From NCBI RefSeq assembly GCF_000150275.1, contig NW_002060944.1, forward strand, positions 4,661,080 to 4,725,079: a stretch of DNA of 64,000 nucleotides, in the 5' to 3' direction. A program made the position numbers and the translations under genes. Numbering within the stretch: the stretch's first letter is position 1; each line of letters starts with the position of its first letter. The notes beneath the pieces were generated by a model. The model saw only the letters and a program-made list of their open reading frames with translations. It did no database searches and had not been told where the DNA came from. Positions 1 through 12,960 of this stretch are shown here, in pieces. Source of the stretch: Trichoplax adhaerens (lineage: Eukaryota; Placozoa; Uniplacotomia; Trichoplacea; Trichoplacidae).

Positions 1-232
1 TGATTCGTTTTATTTTTTATTCGCTTGCAGCTAGTACGAACTATTGAAATGTAGTACATATTCTTGAAAAGAAAGATCCAATTATGTATTTGAAAGCATT
101 GTCTAATAATACCGTCATTAATATGTAAAACATACAAAATTTTAATTCGAATGTGATAATGATACTGACTATCGCTAGATTCGACTAATTATTACGGTAT
201 AATTAATTCCTTCCCAATGTATATTCAAACAG
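1..232 (+). other. Intron of the FUBP gene at the window edge
   Basis: No in-frame coding exon was found before 233. The only candidate acceptor (ttgcag at 25-30) opens into stops within a few codons in all three frames. This stretch is read as the intron separating the visible exons from the part of KH1 outside the window. Confidence 0.7.
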
Positions 233-3200
233 ATGCTGATGCACAAGGAAAACCAGAAAGGATTGTTACCATAACTGGATCTGCTGTGAATGTTGAGTAC
301 GTATTGCCTTATATTGCCTTAAATTGAAAGAATAATGGAAGTCATATCTTACATTAAACTGCTTTTGAATCCCTTCTCATACTATATTGAACTCTTATTT
401 TACGCAGTCAAGCAAAATATTTAATAGATCAAATGGTTAATGAAGGGCCAGCGGCAATGGTAAATTTCTTTATCATCAATCAAAGTCGATGCCTTAATAT
501 TATACGAGTTAGAATTAACTGATGGACGATTACATGTAATTTCTATCGGTAGCCGGGAAATGCTGCACCATTAGGTGCAATACCACCAGCTCAAAATGAG
601 ATAACCGAAGAGATTTTAGTTCCAGCAAATAAAGTAGGACTTGTAATTGGTAAGCAAGATATAACTTAATAAACTGAGTTTTCGTGGACGTGTGCATATT
701 GAAAAATGGTTAAAACAAAGAAAATCCTTTCTATGTATTTCCATATATTTAACAGGCAAAGGAGGTGAAATGATTAGGAGCTTTCAGGTTGGCTGTATTA
801 CTTTACATTTCATGATCTTTGAATTTATTTGATGAAATATTTAACCTTTTTCCATCTTGCTATAACGTAATTAATTATTGACAACTTTATACAGGAACGA
901 ACACAAACACGCATGGTAATGGTCCAGGAATCATCTCATATTACTGGACGTGATAAGCCTCTTAGAATCGGTGGAGATCCACAACGAGTTAAGGTAAGGA
1001 AACTATTTCATATACTGGACGCCTTTATCTACAAATGTATGGAAAAATTAATTAATATATTATCTTACACGTTTACTACCACTGCTGTATATGTAGAGAG
1101 CGAAGGACATGATTATTGATTTTCTGACTCAACATGAAATGGAAAGCTCGGTCGGTACCTATCTATGTAGTGGTTAATGTGTTACATTTATATTGTACAG
1201 TATTAATAGGCTTACCTTACTTTCTGCCATATTCAGAATTAAACTTTTGTTATAACGTTGGTATAACAATTTATTTACTTTATTAACAATAAAATTGTCA
1301 ACCAATTTTTGCAGCCGATGAAACCAGGTGGCGACTTTCGTAATCAATCTACTAATGATTATGGTACTCCTGTTCACAAACAAATGGGTGGAATGGGAAT
1401 GCTAGAGGTTATACTTATGCTTGATAAAAATTAGCATTGTATTATTATCATTATTATTATTATGTGCTAACAGTGTATACCGTTAGGTACCTGTACCTCG
1501 TGACGTTGTCGGCGTCGTAATCGGTAGAGGAGGCGAAACTATTAAGCGTATACAAATGGAAACTGGTACTAAAATACAGTTTAAGGAAGGTAACGATATA
1601 CTAATTAAAATCTATACTGTATAATATGGGTGATATGACAAGCTCAATTTTTTTTGTAGACAACTTTCGTATTTTTGCATGTAGTATAATAATTATTCTT
1701 ATTTCAGACTCAAATCCAAATCTACCAGACCGCATTGCCATGTTAACTGGTAATGATGACTCTGTGCAACGTGCGAATAAAATGATTAGTGATCTAATAA
1801 TGGAGGTACAGCGTTAATTAATATTAATATTAATAACAGCGGAATATAAGATTGCGCTATATGTAATATAAACACATTCGCGTGCGTATGTTAGAAACGA
1901 AGACAAGGCCCACCTGGAGGACAAGGTGGTATGATGGGCGGCCAAGGTGGAAGTGCGGAAGTTGTTATCCCAGCGAACAAATGTGGATTAGTGATTGGAA
2001 AAGGTTAGATTATCCAAGTAACGTGGAACATTTATTGTACATAATATTACTATAGTTGATTGATTTATAATTTTTTTTCTAATAATAATAATGAACCTTT
2101 AAGGCGGCGAAACGATAAGACAAATTATCCAACAATCGGGAGCCCACGTTGAGTTAAATCGTAACACTCCACAAGAATCTCCCACTCGAATCTTTGTAGT
2201 CCGAGGTAAGATGTATTATGAATAAAAATTATAACTATATAGTATTAACTCCCTTGATGATAATTATTATTCACTTTTTGACCCTATCTAAAATGTTGTA
2301 ATTATCTCACTTAGGTGGACCGCAACAAATTCAGCATGCACAAATGATAATAAAGCAAAAGATTGGAGAAGAGATGGTATGTGTATAAAATTTTTATTGT
2401 TTAAATATAATTGGACCGTCTTGAGAGCTTAAGCTTTGATATATTGTGAATTTAAATTTAATTTTAGGGTGGAGCAGGCATGCAACCTGGAGGGTAAGTT
2501 TTTATTATTATTATAATAAATTTTTTTGTATTGATAATCATTGTTGTACTATCCATAGGCCTGCTGGCGGCTATCCTATGCCAGGTCAACAAATGGCCTA
2601 TTCCATGCAACAAGGTCAAAATTTTCCAAATCAGCAAAATTACACATCTTCACAGCAGCAACAACAACAACAACAACAATCTTATCAGGGATATACATCA
2701 CAGCAATCTCAGATGCCCCAACAGCCTGTAAGATACAGTATACTCATCTATTTGTGATGAGATACTTTTATTACGCATGTTTTACTTTTTATATTTTATT
2801 CATATTTTGATTATATTTGCTAAAGATCGCTGGTACAGCTACTCAAGCTGCAGGTAGATATTTGAAGATTTGTTTAAACTTGCAATTGAAAATACAGGAT
2901 TGATTCATCAAGTAATACCATGTACAATTATTTAAAAATTTGTAGGTCAAACAGGTCAAGATCAGAGTGCTTGGGCAAATTATTACCAAAACTTCTATAA
3001 TCAACCAACCGGAACAACTGCAGCCGCTGGTCAAATGGCAACTGCAAATCCTGGCCAGGCAACTGCAGCAACAACTCAACAAGGTATTGTAGTAATGCCA
3101 ACTGGATATCCTGTTCTTTTACCCCATTTACTTGTAAAGTCTCAAACAAATATTAATATTAATTAGCAGCTCAACCGCAACAAGCTGGTAGCCAGCCAGA

Positions 3201-3354
3201 TTATACCCAAGCTTGGATCGAATATTACCGTCAACAAGGTTTAAGTTACAACCCAAGTACAGGTACATTAACGCAATTAAATGCAGGTGGTCAAGCAGTT
3301 GGGAATCCGCAAGCAATGCAACCTGGACAAATGCACATGAATCCTACCCAATAA
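233..3354 (+). CDS. FUBP: FUBP/KHSRP-type four-KH-domain RNA/ssDNA-binding protein, 3' part (5' end outside window)
   Basis: Seventeen exons join in one frame: 233-296, 408-459, 553-649, 756-787, 895-993, 1097-1150, 1315-1407, 1487-1589, 1708-1805, 1895-2003, 2104-2205, 2315-2376, 2468-2493, 2559-2727, 2826-2853, 2946-3083, 3167-3354 (TAA), about 503 visible residues. Seen: the end of KH1, then three KH domains with intact GxxG loops: KH2 (553-1150, VGLVIGKGGEMI), KH3 (1487-1805, [13 protein letters not shown]), KH4 (about 1950-2376, [14 protein letters not shown]). A Gly/Gln-rich linker with a run of nine Gln follows (2559-2727). The C-terminus carries the two Tyr-rich motifs typical of FUBPs, [10 protein letters not shown] and [10 protein letters not shown]. 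Known for the family: nuclear proteins that bind FUSE single-stranded DNA and AU-rich RNA, acting in transcription, splicing and mRNA decay. It is probably a co-orthologue of vertebrate FUBP1, KHSRP and FUBP3. The GxxG loop of KH1 and the start codon lie upstream of base 1. Confidence 0.95.
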
Positions 3355-6300
3355 AGTAAAGAAAGTAGCCATTGATGGTAAGTATACATTTTCAGTGACG
3401 GTAAGAATAAGACATATGTCAACAGTTGTACAATTGAATGCCTTTATAGTATTTGATGAGACTAGTTTTAGTATCCATTTAATTTCAGAAGAATCCCCTG
3501 GAGTAAGTATTAATGTACTTGCCTAATTAATGTAGTACGTTTATTTTGAAATAGGACATTGAACTTGTTGGTCATTCTATATATATTGTTAAGAAATTAA
3601 CATGCTAAACCTTCCTGATGTTGAAGAAGTCTTAATAGTTTTTTGTTTGGATGTATAAAATTGTTATATGTAGTATTTTATATCATTTGGTATATGACCA
3701 ATTTTAGGTTGCATTCCTTATTCTTTATAATATCTTAATTCCTTGTAAGCATCTTTAATATCTAATGGAATATAACTACAGTCGATATGTTGAACAAAAA
3801 TTTTGTTTAAGTATATCGAACATTCACGTAGTAGTATCCAAATTGTATTTATAGGTACATATAGATGGTATCTCTATTGGGTAGTTGCTATAATGTTTGG
3901 CAGCTGTTGGAGATGGCTTAAGCTTAATGTACACTGATAGTAGAAATTGCTTCTTCCTGTTCAACTAACATTTCCTTTCTCTTTAGCGTTTATCTTTCAT
4001 ATATTTTCCACTTTCGCTTGATTAAAAGATCGTTGAATTTATGCCTTGTTATATCATAAGTTGATATATGTGTTGATTCTTGTTGATGCATTTGCCCTAT
4101 AGAACAATATTTTATATATATATACGCATAATTGAGTTTCTATGCAGTTTCTGTTTTAAAGCTTAGTGTATTCGTATACAACAATTTACTATAGTATGAT
4201 CACAATTAAGACTTTTTCATTGTTGTTTCTTATTAGTCAGGTTTATATATACCGTATAATTTATTCGATGATAATTTTTATCCAGTGGGAGGAGGGTTTT
4301 GATCATTGCGGTATATCGTAACTTACATTGATGTTTGACAAATGTTGAATCGATATAATAATCTTATGCTACTGTAATTATGCAAAGTTTAGATAGCATT
4401 TTGTTATCTATGTATTCGTTTCATCAAGTTGTTTAATGATATACTAATCCGAAATCTATGAATGATCTACGTTATAGAAATTATTACAATGCTACATGTG
4501 TCAGTATTCGTATTATGATGACTATATGATTTTATATATCCACTACGCGTTAATAACATTGCAGCACTAACGTTTCGATAATCAGATGTTGCTTAAGATT
4601 TATTGGCGTAACGATTGATTTTCCTTGGTTTAGAAGAATTTGCCGTAGATTCTTCCTTTTCCTGCACAGAATACAATGGGTTACTAAGCCTGATGGCCTT
4701 GAGCGGATTATTGAAGTAGTGAGACAGTAATCGAACAATTCGATGAAGTAATCACTGTTGCATTGTGACTTGACAATAGTTGTTATAGCGAAATTTTTAT
4801 ATCATTGAGCTACATTTCTAGTGGTTTTATGACTTCCAATTTTAAACCCTTAGAAGGTGAACGCATTTACAGATTAGCTAAGCTTTTATGATGAAGTTTA
4901 CGTTAGATTCCAAATAATCCTAGCTGTTTTTTAATACTAGAAAAGTGATAGTACATGTGCTATATAGATCATACATTACATAGTTTCATTGTTATTGTTT
5001 TATTCGTTGATTGATAATGTATAATCATAATGCCCTTAATCTTATGCAATCGGATAAAGTTTAACTCTACATGATTCTTATCATATTAATATTACGAAAT
5101 ATTTCAATTTCATTAATAATATTGAAAGCCACGTTATATCAACCTTTTCTATTAGGGAAATTCATGATCACTCTGCATTTATCACTCCCTAGATTGTGAT
5201 TTTCTATCTCCTATATCGTATATGATATATCAGATGTAGATACGTATATATGTATATGTATATATTTATAGACTCCTCGGTTCGCAAGTACTACGATAGA
5301 ATAGGTTACTTACGCGTGAAGACTACGTGTCTTTGTTCTTTCTTGACTGACCATTTGAAGCACGCAAGTAGGTGAGGACAGTTAATTTTATCCGTGATGG
5401 TGAAAAATGTATTTACATTCTTGAAAAAGTGTCATATTTTCATAAAGTCTGCGTATTATGAATTTATTATTGGGAGCATAATCTCGTATACCGTAATAGA
5501 TCTATCTTGATTGCGGTGCTCTTCAATTTTATCCTGAAAATGGTCATTAATTTGTAATCATTTAGTTAAGATTAATTTCAGTTCTTGCTATATTAATCAT
5601 CCCTATGCTACAAAATTCGGTGTTGAAAATTATATCAAATTGTTTTACATCTTTATACTGCACGTGCAATTTTGATGGTTTAGTGGTTTAAGAAAATGTA
5701 TCAGCTGTTTCCATCAGACCAGTCAAGTTAAATTCGTAATAATGATGCACAGTCTTGATTATAGATGATTTTAAACTTGAACCAAAGTCACTTAATTACG
5801 TAATAGTAAGGTAGATCATATGGATGATATTTCTTCATAAATCGATAATTCGGATAAATTAAATGATCAAAATACATTAGAAATGCAATTAGTTGATAAA
5901 AGCACAATATCAGATATAATTCATTCATTTGTTTGAAACTGGAGTAAGCCGGCATATAGTTATTTTGGATAGATAATTTTTAAGATAAGATGTTGTCACC
6001 CTATGATTGATATTCGATTGAATAGCGATCGTTTTGTTACGATTAGATGCAGAGTTTTATTTTGTGTTTAACATATTTGTAGTGAATGTTAAAATAATAT
6101 GCCAGCAGAATTACCAATGGTCAAGTATCTGAAATAATTTACACTAGTTTATGTTCTTTCCATAATTAAGCTAAATTTAACCAATAAGGTAAAGTGTAGA
6201 CATGTATAGGATGTAGGATTCTATTCGCACTGGATATGTAATTTAAGACTAGAATTTTATAAATTAATCGCCTAAATTTGAGTATTGGAGGTGATATGCT

Positions 6301-7014
6301 ACGTACTATAATATCCTTAACTTAAATAGACTTTTAGATATACAGTATCTCGTGTATATAAGATGTTTGAAACAAAATTTTAGCTATCAGATAGAAGCTA
6401 TGACTGGTCTGGATGCTCTTTTATTCTATCCGATTTTGACATAGATTTGAAGTAGTATAGAGCTATTAAAATGCAGATCTAATTAGCAGAATTGGTGATT
6501 TGGATAGGCATTCATATTTGACTGTGTCCCTTAGCGATATATCTATGGGGGAAATAATTACTAAGCAATCTGGCAGGTACCGTATCAAATCATGATATTA
6601 TTGCATTTGGTAGTATATTGATTATACTATAGTTGATCTGTTGCAATTATTTGAAATTTAACGTTCTTAAGCATGTACAGTTAATACGAGTTGGTTGTAG
6701 TAATAGTAACACACCTGTGTAGAACTATCATTCGTAATTGACAGGAAGCTTAGGAACTTTTTTCATTAACATTAATTTATGAATTCCTATGTTGTATTTG
6801 GGAATGACTGTGAATACTTTAACGTAACTTCAGCTCTTTATTTGGTCAGTTGATGAGTGTAATTGATTATTTATCTAATCTGTTAAAAGCGTAAATTTAA
6901 AACTTTATATTGTGTATGTGATGTTATTTTTATTGTTGTAATTACTATTTGAGATATCGTATGAAAAATGATTTGTACTTCTTACGTGTTTAATTGATGA
7001 TCAAGTTCAATAAA
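3355..7014 (+). other. Probable long 3' UTR of FUBP, with a possible UTR intron
   Basis: This is 3.66 kb without a credible ORF, rich in T and TTGTA-type words. A consensus donor (gtaagtata, 3378) and acceptor (tttcag, ending 3488) could define a 111-nt intron 23 nt after the stop; a second donor (gtaagtatt, 3503) follows only 14 nt later. An AATAAA overlaps the stop codon (3350-3355) and another lies at 7009-7014 (ttcaataaaactg). The far one would give a UTR ending about 270 nt from the stop codon of the convergent PRDM12 gene. UTR status is inferred from the lack of other features. Confidence 0.4.
7009..7014 (+). promoter_or_regulatory. Candidate distal polyadenylation signal of FUBP
   Basis: Canonical AATAAA, the last one on the + strand before the convergent PRDM12 gene. 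Its use is inferred from position only. Confidence 0.35.
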
Positions 7015-7280
7015 ACTGAAATTATATTATTGATAGACACCATCTCATAATGAAATTTTATCGCTTTTATTTCCGTTGTATATGCATGGCGAGAATTACG
7101 ATATTTAGATATAATCCTTGGTATTGAATAATTAGTCTATGTAATAGATACAAATACTTTAAATTTTATGACGTTTATTTGAAATATCAGCATCAATTTT
7201 ACAAATAAGAACAATCATTCCTTTGATGAAGGATGAATTTGGTACATGGTTGCATTGTATTCGGTTAGTTTAGATTTAGA

Positions 7281-9799
7281 TTAAGATGAACTAGTTGGAG
7301 TTGCTTGTACATCGGTAGTTTGGGTTACGTCGATTTCTTCTTCTGGGTCATCATCACTTCTACTATCGGATTGACTACCAAGATAGCTCTGACTATCGCA
7401 TTCATTACCAGGATTGTCTATTGTGGTGGTATTCGGTGTTTTGGTTGTATTGCTACTTAGCGACGGGCGATGTCGGGCACTTTTCTGATGAGCCCTTAAT
7501 CCAGCTAGTTGTGAATATGCACAGTTGCATACGTTACATTTATAGGGTTTTTCGCCAGTGTGTAGTCTCACGTGGTTGCGAAGTGTTGATGATTGAGAAA
7601 AGCATTTCCGACAATATTTGCATTGGAATGGTTTTTCAGCTGTATGAATTCTCATATGCGATCTTAAGTTACTACGAGAGTTGAAGCCGCGAAAACATAT
7701 TGTACATTTCATACGTCCTATTGGCATTTCCTGGTTATTTTTTTGAACGTTGTGCATGCAATTTCCAAATTGTTGGACGTCTAGATAATATACGAAAGAA
7801 ATCAATATATATATATATATATATATATATGTAAATATATATACATATGCGTGAAGAGTAATTAAAAGTTATTCCTATAGATTTATTGCAATCTGTTATT
7901 CGTAACAGGAACGATCAGATACTACTGAATAAGCTGCTGTTGTTAGCTTTTAAAAATGACTGCAAATTTGTATGATGAATATCGATGTCGAAAGCAAAGG
8001 TGAAAATAATGAATGAGTGTTTAAAAATACTAGCAATAATATCCAAAACTTTATTGATTTTATTGTAATATCACCTCATATTATAACTTATGATAGGGCT
8101 GATTCCCTAAACTGAATGGGCTACCAGTACTGTAGCAATCATTAACTAAACTGATTGCTATTATTTTCATGATCAATATTTATGTCATATGAAATATGAA
8201 GTTGAAACTATACTAGTATTTGAAATACTACTGTGTAACAATAATTGATAACTCGTCTATTGTAACGTATTTTACTGTTTTGCTAATTACGTCTTCAATC
8301 TCAATTCATTGTTACAAATTGGCTATTAGCAATTCATTACCGGGAATTCCAAGAAATTGAGCGTATTCAGGGCCATACCAAATTAATAACTCGTGATCTG
8401 GAGGGATATCCTTGATTGCTTTATAGTACAACGTTCCATCACTATGTTGATGGAGGATTAAATTTTGCTCTGATGCATTTCGTGCGCAATTGACAAAGCA
8501 CATCCAATTGGTTGTGTTGCCACCACTGCCATCGATAAAATGACTTAATTCTCCATTTTGGTTGAGTACCTGCCAATATGCATAGAAGATGATAATATTA
8601 GCATTACGTTCGTTTTCTCCTACTATGTCAGGATAATCGAATCTATGAGAAAAAAATTTACTATGCACATAAATATCATTCATATATCGTATCTGCATAA
8701 TCTTTGCTGATATAAGTGTAGTAACTATTCTAAATGCCATTGATCTTAAAGCTTGACAATTGTTTACATTATAACTCTACCTTGTAAGACTAAAGTCACT
8801 ACACAAGTCTAGTAACGTTAAGAAAATCATAGGATGTTAAATGGCAAGCATAACTAAATCAGCTCCGTATCGAATAGGGTAGATAAATAACGAGATATGA
8901 TTCAGTTTAGACTGAACTTATTTACGTTGTGAGCATAATATATAGGAGAAATTGTATATGATGTCGAACTTGATTGTAAGGTGTATTTTTACTAATGTTA
9001 ATTTTACCCATAATTACCTCCCACATAAATTCATTCCTGGTTGATTCATTAATTTCATTCTTAGACACATAGCGACCAGTAAATGGGCCCATCTCTGTTC
9101 CTTCGCTTATCCATCGATCATGGCTAAAAACACCCAGTTGGACATGAGGTAGGGATGATTGCTTAATAATGATGCCATCAGGTACATAAACTAATCGTTC
9201 GCTATCACGACCACCCAGAAATAGTGGATGAGGTTCAAGCACAGCTAATTTTTGTGTTCGTCCACCTTATCGAGTTGATGGATTATGGTGGTGAATATAT
9301 TTAGATAGAAATAAGGACTAATTAATAACGGGATATATTTTAGATACGAGCAATGACTAATTAATAACGGTTTACATGATTAAGATGATGAATATATTTT
9401 AGATAGAGGTAATGGCTAATTAATAACGGTTTGCATTATTATCATCATAAATATATTTAGATAGCGATAAGGACTAATTAATAATGGGATACATTTTTAC
9501 TAGAAATAATATTAACGGGCGCGCATAGAATATCTGTAGAATTAAAAAGTTTGAATGACTTAAAACTTACAATCATCACTTTGAACGATAAAACGATAGC
9601 CTCGACATTGATAGAAATGAGATCCAGGCGTTAATTGTCTCTTTTGATCACCTAAGACGTCGCAAAATTTTCCATACAAGATATTGCGTAGGTGCTCTTC
9701 ACGAAATGAGAAAATTTTTCTACTGTTTGTTAGTGGTTCTGATAAAGCATAAGAAGGATGAGAAGGATTAGAAAGGAGCCATGGTAAACTTGCTGCCAT
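7281..9799 (-). CDS. PRDM12: PRDM12: PR/SET-domain and three-C2H2-finger transcriptional regulator
   Basis: Four exons on the minus strand: 9799-9571, 9244-9018, 8569-8341, 7780-7281 (TAA). They join in phase (1, 0, 1) into 394 aa. The ATG at 9799 is the first after an in-frame upstream TAA. Exon 1 keeps the family N-terminal element ([13 protein letters not shown]). Exons 2-3 encode the PR/SET domain, about residues 95-228: [20 protein letters not shown], then [20 protein letters not shown] and ELLIWYG...FLGIP. Exon 4 holds three C2H2 fingers from residue 254. [33 protein letters not shown] and [19 protein letters not shown] are almost identical to vertebrate PRDM12, and this identifies the orthologue rather than PRDM14 or PRDM1. 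Known: in bilaterians it is a chromatin-linked repressor in neural and nociceptor specification. The vertebrate polyalanine tail is absent; the C-terminus here is acidic and Ser/Thr-rich. The last intron holds a (TA)n run. Confidence 0.95.
7805..7832. repeat. (TA)n microsatellite in the last PRDM12 intron
   Basis: Uninterrupted alternating AT run of about 26 bp, some 25 bp intronward of the exon 4 acceptor. Confidence 0.85.
9293..9490. repeat. Four decayed tandem copies with TAATTAATAA cores in PRDM12 intron 1
   Basis: Four copies of a unit built from ATATATTTTAGATAG, then a variable gxaatgx stretch, then CTAATTAATAACGG. The first two are about 39 bp apart, and the last two carry an extra 20 bp (tttacatgattaagatgatg-like). 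Each copy contains a TAATTA homeodomain-type core. They lie wholly inside the 326-bp first intron (9245-9570). Confidence 0.8.
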
Positions 9800-10559
9800 T
9801 GCTGAGGTCAGGATGATTTGAAGTTAATTGAGAGAAAGAGTTTCAATTTTTTTTCCGGGATCAACAGGATAACGTATAAGGTATGAAGTAGACTAAATAA
9901 TTTCTATGTCATGCAATTATAGAAGTATTATAGACTAAAATTAGCTTGTAAAGGGAAAGTTGTAGTTTTTTTAATATTGGCGGATGAATAAGCTGATTAA
10001 TGAGAGGATTATCTTGATCATCTTTTATATATATATACACTCCTAGCATAGTTATTGTCATAACTTTGTTAATTAATTAAGGAAGTTTATGGTGGGATTT
10101 TTCCTATTATTGTGGATATTCTTCTGATTATTTCAGTTGGCATTATTGTGATAGAGTAAATAGACAACATAGTTATGAAGGTCATGCGATGAGTGATAGA
10201 AATAGCAAGAAAATTAAAATCGTTTTAAAATAGTTATTTACTATCATTAAGAAAAGTTTAGTGATTGATTAAAATGCATTGATGATAGATGTTTTTTGGA
10301 TAGATCTCTATTTATTTTAGTATTGTTGAAGCATGGAAAAATAACCATAATAATCTATTGTCAATAACATCACCTGTTCTAGTAATATCTTTTTAAATAG
10401 TAGAATTGGCTTATGTCAATAACGTTAGCAGTTGGAATGAAAACATTCCAATCCTATTCTACAAATGGGAAAATTTGCAGGCACTTGTTTTGCATCAATA
10501 CATACAATCACTGTGATAGGACAGTGATGAGAAAGTTGACAAGGAATTGTTTGCAAGAT

Positions 10560-11190
10560 GGACAGGATGTACAAATGATTTACATTGCAATTTGATGGTC
10601 GGTTAATGTTAGATTGAAGACAAATGATTGAAGAGTAAATGGCTTCCTTTGCAATGAAAAATCTGTTAATGATGGATTAAGGACAAATGATTGTAAAGCA
10701 AATGAGTTGTATTGCTATGATCAATCTGTTATGGATTTTAGACAAGTCATAGAAGATTTTGGATGAGTCATATTGCCACGGAATGATCTGTTAATGACAG
10801 GATTGGAGATAAATGATAAAAGAGAGTAAATAGATTCTATTTTATTTTAAGGATCCATTACATCAGTAGATTGAAAATAGATGTAAAAGACTTGGTTTTG
10901 TTGCTCTAAATGATCTGTTTATAATCGTGGAAGAGTAAATGAACTGTTAATTTTAGTTTAAGAATTGATTACATGAGATGATTAGAACAAGTTTGATATT
11001 AAATTGAGTTTTATAGTGACTGAAAGATTTTTTAATTAAATGGAGCAACAAATGAACTTTCTCTATTTCATGTTAAGGATCTTTTGTACAAGTAGATTGA
11101 GAACAAATGACATAAGATTTCGTTTCGTTATAACTGGACAATCTATTAGTCATGATAGGAAAGTAAACGAGTTCTATTCTGTTTGAAAAT
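10560..11190. repeat. Decayed tandem array, period about 63 bp
   Basis: The recurring words 'aatctgttaatga', 'gacaaatgatt' and 'agagtaaat' come back every 60-66 bp (for example near 10600, 10661, 10725, 10787, 10853, 10913). Roughly nine or ten copies are visible, each diverged by point changes and small indels, with fainter traces on both sides. Confidence 0.65.
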
Positions 11191-12209
11191 TGGATAGTCA
11201 TGGGCTGAAGATAACGGAATAAAAATTGGAATACACTGATTAGGAAGAATAAATCTTAACCTGAAGATTTTTATTTCAAGAGATGATTGCAATGAGTCAA
11301 TTGAACGATAACTATTAACACTGATAAGTAGCTGGAAAGATGCCTTTGGCTTATTGCATATTAATGGCAATGATCTTATTCAGCCAAATAAAATAAATGC
11401 TATTAAAGGTGTCTGATTGCATGAATAAGATTAGGATTATTGCATAATCGAAACATAATTAGGCATTAACGAAAACAACAGGCACATTTTGGGCAGGGAA
11501 TAATTTCTAAATAGTTTCGATTAATTATCTTCCATTATCATTTATGAGTAACATTAAATCAATCTACTATTTTTTAATTTGCCATCATCACATTTAAAGT
11601 CAAACGCTGTAATTTTTGTTTTTTGTTCCAGGAAGAGAATAATGAATGAAAATACAGAGTAGACTGATCAAATTTTCAAATTTAATAACAGCTAGGACAC
11701 GACGATAAATTAAGAAAAAAGAAACGCTTTAAAGACTAGAAGATAATTTCTAGATTTCATTTCCATGAAGAAAGGTATTAGATATCAAAGAATTGGCTAT
11801 TAAATTATCAATTTCTTATTCTTGTAGAATATATTCATTTCGAGATCATGTTAAGTCTTAACATATGTCTTAATATCGTGAACTTTACATAAGATATTTT
11901 TATGTTTCATTGATATAATGATGTTCGAGATTGGGTAAATAAAATTCATGAAGATGGGCTTTATTTAATTAATTAAAGGATAAAATTCCTCAACAAATTG
12001 AGAACAACGTATCACGTTGACTCATAATTTGATATTATTTGATGCCTTCTATCGTCATGGATGATTTATTTGTCTTATATTTGATACTGTCTTAAATGGA
12101 TTATAATTATTAACAACATACTAAACAAAATATGAAAGCCTTTACAGATAAATAGGGTAGTCGCCAGTTACTTTCTTGATGATATTGCCAGCATTTTACG
12201 CTATATCGT

Positions 12210-12960
12210 AAAGTAGTTGATAGAGAACGTATAAATACCGTAACTGGTTTTAAACGTAATCTGTAGTATTTTATTTTGTATTTATTCGTTTATCGTATTA
12301 AACGGATACTCAGTAACGCAGTAAAAATTTAAAACATAACGGCTGTAATGATAAAGAAAACAATCATTAATAGCTTTTGATAATTTTCAATAAAATAGCT
12401 TACTGGAGGCTCATTAATATTAGCGACTGCTTTAAATGGAATTTTTAATGTCATATTTTACATTATTCATAGATGATAGACAACCTAGTAAAATAAGAGC
12501 ATGAAAATACTTTATAGGTAAACAGAATTGCGATCTTGTTGGTATTACTATCATTTCAGTAGTATCAGTATATAGATAATAGATAACGTACGAACTGTTT
12601 TTAATAAATGTAACCCAGTTTAATTAATTTTATATCATCTTAGATGGATAGTGACCAACTTGTAGAGCGACAAAATATCGATTTTAGAGATAGACATGAT
12701 AACTATTAACAATCAGATTTCCAATCAAGTTGTTGATGGAGAATTTGTAAGCGTTAGAACTGCTTTTTAAATAAAATGGTTATTGAATGATACCCTTATT
12801 GCAAGGTAAAATTGTAAAAGAGTTTATTCGATAGCAAGATAATCCTTCATTGGATGTGATATTTTTCAGTAATGTGACTAGTCGATAAAGGATTAATAGT
12901 TAGAACTGCCTTTACGTTTAATCTAGTTTATTAATTTTCGCGTTTTATACCACTTCTAAT
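12210..12960. repeat. Strongly decayed tandem repeat, period about 150-180 bp
   Basis: An anchor of the type 'gaactg(c/t)tttttaaa' recurs near 12241, 12424, 12593, 12757 and 12904, often preceded by 'gatagacaac'-like words. The copies are old and differ widely, so boundaries are approximate. Confidence 0.45.

Noticed and set aside
7421-7684. 87-codon ORF on the + strand
   Set aside because: Antisense shadow of the highly constrained PRDM12 zinc-finger exon.
8060-8115. Possible extra PRDM12 micro-exon (tttag ... gaggtgata) between the PR domain and the fingers
   Set aside because: Its length fits but it contains an in-frame stop. A direct join of 8341 to 7780 (phase 1, acceptor atctag) restores the frame without it.
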